Shown piece after piece: positions 6,606 to 11,191 of a stretch of DNA of 11,191 nucleotides. Position numbers and translations under genes: made by a program. Each line of letters begins with the position of its first letter. Positions within the stretch are counted from its first letter, which is position 1. The DNA lies in NCBI GenBank assembly GCA_041750915.1, contig JBGSYJ010000161.1:1-11191 (forward strand), read 5' to 3'. Below the pieces are notes generated by a model. That model had not been told where the DNA came from, searched no databases, and saw only the letters and a program-made list of their open reading frames with translations. Source of the DNA: JBGSYJ01 sp041750915. GTDB lineage: Bacteria > Acidobacteriota > Thermoanaerobaculia > Gp7-AA8.

Positions 6606-7913
6606 ATGACGACCATTCCGTGGAACGAGGAAAACGCGGCACATCTGCTTCGCCGCGGAGGATTTGGCGGGACGGCTCAGCAGATTGCAGATGCCGTCGA
6701 AGACGGTCTCGACGTCACGGTGGGAAAGCTGATCAACTACGAGTCGGTCTCGCTTTCCGGTCTCGAGCTTCGCCTCGAACGGCAGAATCTCGACATCAGG
6801 ACGTTTGACGGCCTTGCGCGCTGGTGGCTCACCCGGATGATTCATTCTCCCCGGCCGCTCGAGGAGAGAATGACGCTGTTCTGGCATGACCATTTCGCCA
6901 CCGGAGCCAGCAAGGTGGAGGACGCGGGGCTGATGCTCCGGCAGAACCAGCTTCTCCGCTCGCGCGCACTCGGTAATTTCATCGATCTGACCATCGAGAT
7001 CTCGAAGGATCCGGCGATGCTCATCTGGCTCGACAACCACACGAGCAGAAAAGAGCACGCGAACGAAAATTACGGGCGCGAGCTGCTCGAGCTGTTCACC
7101 CTCGGACAGGGATTCTATTCAGAGCTCGATGTCTACTCGGCAGCAAAGGCCTTTACGGGATGGACTTTCAACTGGATTCCCCTCGAGTTCCGCTTCATCC
7201 CCGAATGGCATGATGACTCTCAGAAGGATTTTCTCGGCCGCATCGGCAACTGGAACGGCGACGACATCGTCCGGATCGCGTGCAGCGAGTTTGCCCACGG
7301 GCGCATGATCGCCTCGAAGCTCTTCGCGTATCTGGCTTATGAGAATCCGGACAATGAGGTCATCGATCCGCTTGCCCGGATCTATCTCGATTCGGGGACG
7401 AGCATCCGAGCCCTGGTAGGAGCGATTCTCAAATCACCGGAGATGTACTCGCAGCGGGCTTTGTGGAGCAAGGTCAAATCGCCCATCGATCATGCGGTGA
7501 TCGCGTTCCGTCAGCTTCTCCTCGACAACGACAACCTCATCTGGTCGCTTCCTGGGGCGCTTGCGGTCGAAGGTCAGACGCTGTTCGATCCTCCCGATGT
7601 CGCGGGATGGGATGGCGGCCTCGTGTGGATCAACTCAGGATCTCTGCTTACACGCATGAACGTATCGAACGGCTTTTCGAGAATCGTGAATCCCGCCCGG
7701 CATCTTGCGGGCCGGTCTGTCACGACACCGAATCAGCTCGTCGATCTCTTCCTCGAGATTCTCGGCCCGGTGCGCGTTCCAGGCAAAGTCCGCGATGCTT
7801 TGATCCGCTACGTCAGTCCGGATGGATCGCTTCCGTCCGGCAACGATCTCCTGGCCAAGCAGCGCGGAGTCGTTCACCTGATTCTTTCCCTGCCCGAATG
7901 GCAGATGTACTGA
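6606..7913 (+). CDS. DUF1800 family protein
   Basis: This 435-residue protein matches the DUF1800 pattern throughout. It has the opening HLLRRGGFGG (about 13-22), WWLTRM, the metal-binding-looking WHDHFATG (about 92-99), the hallmark ENYGRELLELFTLG (about 153-166), AAKAFTGWTF, and the late DVAGWDGG. The family is widespread in Acidobacteriota, Planctomycetota and Proteobacteria, has no established reaction, and nearly always precedes a DUF1501 gene, as here. No signal peptide is visible, which suggests either cytoplasmic location or export with its Tat-exported partner. The start was set at ATG 6606; a TTG at 6594 is in frame and would add four residues. No ribosome binding site is clear, and a TAGTAT box (6585-6590) allows a very short leader. 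The stop codon overlaps the next gene's ribosome binding site. Confidence 0.93.
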   Translation: MTTIPWNEENAAHLLRRGGFGGTAQQIADAVEDGLDVTVGKLINYESVSLSGLELRLERQNLDIRTFDGLARWWLTRMIHSPRPLEERMTLFWHDHFATGASKVEDAGLMLRQNQLLRSRALGNFIDLTIEISKDPAMLIWLDNHTSRKEHANENYGRELLELFTLGQGFYSELDVYSAAKAFTGWTFNWIPLEFRFIPEWHDDSQKDFLGRIGNWNGDDIVRIACSEFAHGRMIASKLFAYLAYENPDNEVIDPLARIYLDSGTSIRALVGAILKSPEMYSQRALWSKVKSPIDHAVIAFRQLLLDNDNLIWSLPGALAVEGQTLFDPPDVAGWDGGLVWINSGSLLTRMNVSNGFSRIVNPARHLAGRSVTTPNQLVDLFLEILGPVRVPGKVRDALIRYVSPDGSLPSGNDLLAKQRGVVHLILSLPEWQMY

Positions 7914-7921
7914 GGAGCGTA

Positions 7922-9190
7922 ATGGCAACCACGCGACGCGACTTTCTGAAAAAAGGAACCATGGGCGTTTCCGTGTCGTTCCTTGCGCCGCAGCTGTTTA
8001 CAGGCAACGTCTTCGGCGCCGGAAGCCTCCCCGGAAAGATCCTCGTCGTACTGCAGCTCGACGGCGGCAACGATGGAGTGAACACCTTCATCCCCTACAC
8101 GGATCGGCGTTACCGCGAGCTGCGTCCAACGCTCGCCATTCCGGAGGCACAGATCCTCGAGGTCGACGACCGGTTCGGTTTTCATCCCTCGATGGAGAGA
8201 CTGCGCGGGCTCTACAACAGCCGGAAGATGGCGTTCATCAACAACGTCGGCTTCAACACGCTCGACCGTTCGCACTTTCGATGCCGCGACGTCTGGCAGA
8301 CTGCCGATGACTCGTACGGACAAGTGCAGCGAGGCATCACGGGCTGGCTGGGACGATACGCCGATCTGTATCTCGATCAGGCGGCGTCCTCGCTCACGAC
8401 CGTAGCAATCGGCAACCGGAACTCGCTGGGTCTGTCCGCAGAGGGAGGCCTGTCCGCGACGGTGTCGAGCGTGGAATCGTTCGATGTTCAGACGAACACG
8501 CAGTTCCCGGCGGATCACAATGCATTTCTCTCGTCGCTCGAGCTCGTTTACGAAGAGTCCCGGACAGGGGAAAGAGAAGAGGCTATCCGGAAGCAGGGAG
8601 GCGATACGTTCGCGGCGATCGATCTGCTCAAGAGCATTCCCCCACCGCTGCCTCTTTCCTCGTATCCCACCTCGCGCCTCGGTCGCGCATTCCAGCTCGC
8701 CGCACAGCTCGCCGCGGGAAACGTCGGAACTCATGCGATATGGATTACGACGAGCGGTTACGACACACACAGCAATCAGCTGAACCTGCACACGAAACTT
8801 CTTGCGGACGTGTCCAACTCCATCGCCGCGTTCCAGGAGGACCTCTCGGCCCGCGGGATCTCGGACCGCGTCATGGTGCTCGCATGGTCCGAGTTCGGCA
8901 GGCGCGTGGAGGAGAACGCAAGCGAGGGAACCGATCACGGAAAGGCGGGGACGATGTTCGTGGTCGGAGACGCAGTCAAAGGCGGGACCTTCTACGGCGA
9001 TACGGTCGACCTGTCGAACCTCGACGACGGCGATCTCCGAACGGAAATCGACTTCCGTTCGGTCTACGCAACTGTGATCCGTGACTTTTACGGAAAGGAT
9101 CCGGAACCGGTCCTCAAGGGGAGCTACGCGAACCTCGGGTTCCTCGAGACCGGCCCGGCTCTGCCGCGAAGAGTGCGCACGCGTCGCTGA
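7922..9190 (+). CDS. DUF1501 family protein with Tat signal
   Basis: This 422-residue protein begins with a twin-arginine signal (TRRDFLKKG, RR at residues 5-6, then a hydrophobic stretch to FLAPQLF), so it should be exported folded through Tat. Family hallmarks follow in order: QLDGGNDGVNT (about 45-55), SMERLRGLY, NNVGFNTLDRSHF, GWLGRYADLY, SGYDTHSNQ (about 277-285), and SEFGRRVEENASEGTDHGKAG ending in FVVGDAVKGG (about 322-356). DUF1501 proteins are distant relatives of the alkaline phosphatase/sulfatase superfamily, and the Asp and His in these motifs are plausible metal ligands; no reaction is established. The start ATG is supported by GAGGAG (7912-7917) spaced 4 nt away. The frame stays open for 153 codons upstream inside the DUF1800 gene, but that part is a GC-rich shadow. 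The gene is almost certainly co-transcribed with DUF1800 (8-bp gap), and the 9200-9347 palindrome follows its end. Confidence 0.94.
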   Translation: MATTRRDFLKKGTMGVSVSFLAPQLFTGNVFGAGSLPGKILVVLQLDGGNDGVNTFIPYTDRRYRELRPTLAIPEAQILEVDDRFGFHPSMERLRGLYNSRKMAFINNVGFNTLDRSHFRCRDVWQTADDSYGQVQRGITGWLGRYADLYLDQAASSLTTVAIGNRNSLGLSAEGGLSATVSSVESFDVQTNTQFPADHNAFLSSLELVYEESRTGEREEAIRKQGGDTFAAIDLLKSIPPPLPLSSYPTSRLGRAFQLAAQLAAGNVGTHAIWITTSGYDTHSNQLNLHTKLLADVSNSIAAFQEDLSARGISDRVMVLAWSEFGRRVEENASEGTDHGKAGTMFVVGDAVKGGTFYGDTVDLSNLDDGDLRTEIDFRSVYATVIRDFYGKDPEPVLKGSYANLGFLETGPALPRRVRTRR

Positions 9191-9199
9191 GACCGCGTT

Positions 9200-9347
9200 C
9201 CATGTGGCAGGGCCCTCCGAGGCCCTGCCTTTGCGGGCAGTAAAGATGTACGACATCTGGAGCCCGCACCATCAACGTCGACGCCCCAGTTGTCGTACAT
9301 CTTCACAATCCGGAAGAGGCAGGGCCTCGGAGGGCCCTGCCACATGG
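9200..9347. repeat. 148-bp composite palindrome (foldback element, MITE/REP-like)
   Basis: Outer arms 9200-9230 and 9317-9347 are perfect 31-bp reverse complements. Inside them, a second perfect pair of 13-bp arms (9243-9255 and 9291-9303) carries GATGTACGACA, leaving a 35-bp centre. Each outer arm is itself a hairpin: GGCAGGGCC and GGCCCTGCC form a 9-bp stem with a 6-nt loop (9206-9229 and 9318-9341). The left inner arm also folds alone (AGATGT with ACATCT, 9244-9258). The element starts 9 bases after the DUF1501 stop and ends 65 bases before the oxidoreductase start. It has no coding capacity of its own. A transposase-mobilised MITE, a bipartite REP element, or a two-way terminator are the options; perfect arm identity favours a recently mobile or selected structure. 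Confidence 0.92.
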
Positions 9348-9412
9348 GAATAGGACGCTGGGGAACGAGCCGGGTGGTGCGACTGTTGAATGGACATCAC
9401 AGGGTGCTATCC

Positions 9413-10435
9413 ATGAAGACTCCACACCTCTCCATTCTCGATCTCGCGTTTGTCGTGGCCGGATCCACGCCCGCACGCGCACTCGCCCAGTCACTCGACC
9501 TGGCGCAGCATGCCGAGCGATGGGGCTACAGACGCTTCTGGCTCGCAGAGCATCACAACATGACGGGGATCGCCAGTGCTGCGACTTCCGTCGTGATCGC
9601 ATACGTTGCCGGCGGTACGAGCACCATTCGTGTCGGCGCCGGCGGCATCATGCTGCCGAACCATGCGCCGCTCATCATCGCGGAACAATTCGGAACCCTT
9701 GAATCCCTCTACCCCGGCCGCATCGATCTCGGCCTCGGCCGCGCACCGGGAACCGATCAGCGGACACTCCGCGCGCTGCGCCGTTCGCCGGCGGCGTCCG
9801 ACACGTTCCCGCAGGATGTACTCGAGCTGCAGTCCTACTTCGGCCCGCGTCAGGCAGGCCAGCTCGTCCGCGCTATTCCGGGCATGGGTCTCAACGTACC
9901 GATCTGGATCCTCGGCTCGAGCCTATTCGGCGCGCGCCTCGCGGCGGAGCTCGGGCTTCCCTACGCATTCGCTTCCCACTTCTCGCCGCAGGCGTTGATG
10001 CCGGCTCTCGAAGTCTATCGAAATCACTTCAAGCCGTCGCAGCAGCTCGATCGCCCATATGCGATGGCGGGCGTGAACGTCTTCGCTGCGGCGACGGATG
10101 GTGAGGCGCGCCACCTCTTCACTTCCGTGCAGCAGCAGTTTGCGAATCTCGTCCGCGGAACGCCGGGCCGCCTGTCGCCGCCCATCGATGATATCGAGGA
10201 CTACTGGACGCCGGCCGAGAAGGAACACGCCTCTGGAATGCTGGCATGTTCGTTCGTCGGCTCCCCTGACACGGTCGCGCAGAGCCTGACCGACTTCATG
10301 CAGCGCACCGGAGTCGACGAAGTGATCGTCGCCTCGGCGATGTACGACCACGAAGCGCGACTTCGATCCTACGAAATCCTGGCGGAGGTGTTTATCGGAA
10401 GCCCGGAAATGACAGAGCTTCACCGGAAGGGGTGA
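9413..10435 (+). CDS. LLM-class flavin-dependent oxidoreductase (luciferase-like monooxygenase)
   Basis: This 340-residue protein is a standard-length bacterial-luciferase-like TIM-barrel enzyme. It opens with LSILDLAFV and then shows RFWLAEHHNM (about 42-51), VGAGGIMLPNHAPL (about 80-93), EQFGTLESLYPGRIDLGLGRAPGTD (about 95-119), PIWILGSS, AFASHFSP, and the C-terminal SFVGSPDTVAQSL. These place it in the single-component-type subfamily near E. coli YhbW and the MsnO8-like proteins. It should bind reduced FMN or F420 and oxidise an unknown organic substrate in the cytoplasm. The start ATG 9413 was chosen because an in-frame extension to 9290 runs through the palindrome and is not family-like; AGGGTG lies 7 nt upstream. 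The gene stands alone on this strand and converges on the lipoprotein gene with a 40-bp gap. The substrate cannot be read from the sequence. Confidence 0.95.
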   Translation: MKTPHLSILDLAFVVAGSTPARALAQSLDLAQHAERWGYRRFWLAEHHNMTGIASAATSVVIAYVAGGTSTIRVGAGGIMLPNHAPLIIAEQFGTLESLYPGRIDLGLGRAPGTDQRTLRALRRSPAASDTFPQDVLELQSYFGPRQAGQLVRAIPGMGLNVPIWILGSSLFGARLAAELGLPYAFASHFSPQALMPALEVYRNHFKPSQQLDRPYAMAGVNVFAAATDGEARHLFTSVQQQFANLVRGTPGRLSPPIDDIEDYWTPAEKEHASGMLACSFVGSPDTVAQSLTDFMQRTGVDEVIVASAMYDHEARLRSYEILAEVFIGSPEMTELHRKG

Positions 10436-10475
10436 AGATGCGTGTTCTGCTGGGGCAGCTCGTGTTCCGTGCGCT

Positions 10476-10856
10476 CTAGCGGCGCACAATCCCGATCACA
10501 CCGCCGGTCAAGCAATCGATTCGCAGCAGCGATCGCGGTCCGACGCCGTACGATCCGGCCGGCACTTCGTAGTCGCCGACATTGCTCGTGGAGCGGATGA
10601 GCATCAGCCTGGCATCGTCCCGAGGATCAGCCATCGGGCTCCGGCAACCCTCGCCCGGGCGAGCGGCACGGATTTCGGATCCGTCGACGACGAGGAACGC
10701 GTCGGGAGTGCCGCTCGCAGGCTCTACCGGCAGTCCCGCTGTGCTGGTAGCACATCCAGTCAGAGTGGAAGTGAGGATGAGCAGCAGCAGGATCCACATC
10801 GACGGGGGTGAGAATCTATTTCGTATCAAACCAGCGATCTCCTTTGATCGAAGCAT
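10476..10856 (-). CDS. Small putative lipoprotein of unknown function
   Basis: The longest frame encodes 126 residues with a hydrophobic stretch (WILLLLILTSTL, about 21-32) ending in the lipobox LTGC (Cys about 34), so the mature protein of about 93 residues should be lipid-anchored. The mature part has two further cysteines (GEGCRSP and RIDCLTGG), which could form a disulfide, and reads as a small beta-rich domain (AFLVVDGSEI, ARLMLIRS, SLLRIDC). No family is recognised. The start is uncertain. ATG 10856 is given as the outer bound and lacks a ribosome binding site. TTG 10829 is attractive because AAAGGAG (10839-10845) lies 9 nt upstream and it gives a normal signal peptide with two arginines. 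ATG 10799 would leave no positive n-region and is unlikely. The gene converges with the oxidoreductase. Confidence 0.7.
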   Translation of the reverse strand: MLRSKEIAGLIRNRFSPPSMWILLLLILTSTLTGCATSTAGLPVEPASGTPDAFLVVDGSEIRAARPGEGCRSPMADPRDDARLMLIRSTSNVGDYEVPAGSYGVGPRSLLRIDCLTGGVIGIVRR

Positions 10857-10876
10857 TCAAGCGTAACGCAACGCGA

Positions 10877-10896
10877 ATTATGCACGATCAATCGTG
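10877..10896 (-). promoter_or_regulatory. -10-like box with abutting operator-like palindrome before the lipoprotein gene
   Basis: On the minus strand, CATAAT (10877-10882) matches the -10 consensus at 5 of 6 positions. Directly upstream lies a perfect palindrome CACGAT-N2-ATCGTG (10883-10896), filling the spacer where a repressor could sit. Transcription would begin near 10870. That gives a 14-nt leader to ATG 10856 or about 41 nt to TTG 10829, the latter including the AAAGGAG site. No good -35 was found. Confidence 0.4.
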
Positions 10897-10909
10897 ACGC
10901 GGTCGCATT

Positions 10910-10939
10910 CCCCTCTCCCCGTGTGAACGGGGAGAGGGG
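10910..10939. repeat. Perfect 13-bp GC-rich hairpin repeat with GTGA loop
   Basis: The arms 10910-10922 and 10927-10939 are perfect complements (core CCCCTCTCCCC with GGGGAGAGGGG) closed by GTGA, a GNRA-type loop. The flanking CAAGGGGTGAGGGG extends the G-rich side to 10953. Elements of this look (CCCTCTCCC hairpins) are, from memory, very common intergenic repeats in many GC-rich bacteria. It could also act as a terminator for transcripts entering from the right, but there is no T tract. Confidence 0.75.
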
Positions 10940-11009
10940 CAAGGGGTGAGGGGCCGCGCAGGCAATTCCAATGCAGCCGACTGGCAAGAGAAGCTGCAAG
11001 CCCCCAACG

Positions 11010-11099
11010 CCCCTCTCCCGGCGCGCGACGATCTCGCAAGTCTTAGACGTCTGCGCGAATGCCGCGCGCCACCCTCTCCCCGACTTCGCGGGGAGAGGG
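11010..11099. repeat. Second CCCTCTCCC-type repeat with two alternative folds
   Basis: A perfect 11-bp hairpin occupies 11072-11099 (CCCTCTCCCCG with CGGGGAGAGGG, loop ACTTCG). The same right arm can instead pair with an upstream copy of CCCTCTCCC (11011-11019). That would enclose an inner 8-bp stem of GGCGCGCG (11020-11027) with CGCGCGCC (11063-11070). The core matches the 10910-10939 element, so the two belong to one repeat family, about 60 bp apart. Confidence 0.7.
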
Positions 11100-11191
11100 A
11101 GAGTTACGATAGCGCCCCATTCCTCAACCCCGCTAAGCTGACACCATTACGGCTCTGCCCGAGGGGATTTCATCACCCGGCTCTACTCACT

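Larger units (their letters stand above)
10857..11191. other. 335-base gene-free stretch at the right edge
   Basis: No supported coding frame, tRNA or other RNA gene was seen here. It holds the promoter/palindrome of the lipoprotein gene (10877-10896) and the two hairpin repeats. The remaining pieces (about 10955-11009 and 11100-11191) show nothing I can interpret. All three minus-strand frames entering from the right edge stop within six codons. Confidence 0.6.

Noticed and set aside
5979..7058. A 359-codon open frame on the minus strand across the nucleotidyltransferase and DUF1800 genes
   Set aside because: It spans two well-supported plus-strand genes and their junction and shows no recognisable domain.
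7463..7921. Upstream extension of the DUF1501 frame by 153 codons
   Set aside because: The extension lies out of frame inside DUF1800, while ATG 7922 has a good ribosome site and is followed at once by the Tat signal.
7874..9256. A 460-codon open frame on the minus strand opposite the DUF1501 gene
   Set aside because: It mirrors a confidently identified gene, starts inside the palindrome at 9200-9347, is very rich in Arg, Val and Glu, and matches no family; typical antisense shadow of GC-rich DNA.
9290..9412. In-frame 41-codon extension of the oxidoreductase through the palindrome
   Set aside because: The repeat encodes it by chance; the family's N-terminus begins at LSILDLAF, just after ATG 9413.
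10439..10480. 13-codon frame MRVLLGQLVFRAL after the oxidoreductase gene
   Set aside because: Too short, no ribosome site, and it overlaps the end of the convergent lipoprotein gene.
10910..11099. Possible CRISPR array at the right edge
   Set aside because: Only two imperfectly related hairpin units with unequal spacing are present, with no repeated unit-spacer pattern and no cas genes.

Overview
The window looks like part of a GC-rich (about 60% by eye) bacterial chromosome, most likely Acidobacteriota or a related soil or sediment phylum. The basis is gene content: two Hanks-type Ser/Thr kinases, one carrying a TolB-like/TPR sensor half, a SpoIIE/RsbU-type phosphatase, a DUF1800-DUF1501 pair, and several foldback repeats in the gaps. 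The phylum is an inference. There are no tRNA or rRNA genes, CRISPR arrays, transposases or phage genes.

Layout. Positions 1-4918 form a protein-phosphorylation cluster. A kinase cut by the left edge (minus, 1-788) is divergent from a complete membrane-anchored kinase (plus, 1025-3511), and a 30-bp-arm foldback repeat (906-994) lies in the gap between them. The second kinase converges on, and overlaps by 12 bp, a six-TM PP2C-like phosphatase (minus, 3500-4918). Upstream of the phosphatase on the same strand is a small secreted protein of unknown function (5094-5603), with hairpins in the gap between them.

Positions 5733-6560 hold a compact two-gene module. A 92-residue unrecognised protein overlaps a DUF6036/AbiEii-like nucleotidyltransferase. 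The module is preceded by a TATACT box placed for a leaderless transcript, with a perfect CGAGGT-N6-ACCTCG palindrome touching that box. This looks like an autoregulated toxin-antitoxin-like pair and is the best candidate here for an undescribed system.

Positions 6606-9190 hold a coupled DUF1800 / Tat-exported DUF1501 pair. It is followed by a 148-bp composite palindrome (9200-9347) in which each outer arm is itself a hairpin. An LLM flavin-dependent oxidoreductase (9413-10435) comes next and converges on a small lipoprotein gene (10476-10856, minus). The last 335 bases have no gene; they hold an operator-like palindrome and two GC-rich hairpin repeats sharing a CCCTCTCCC core.

The kinases and phosphatase plausibly act in one signalling network, and DUF1800/DUF1501 are very probably co-expressed. 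No link between the other neighbours can be read from the sequence.
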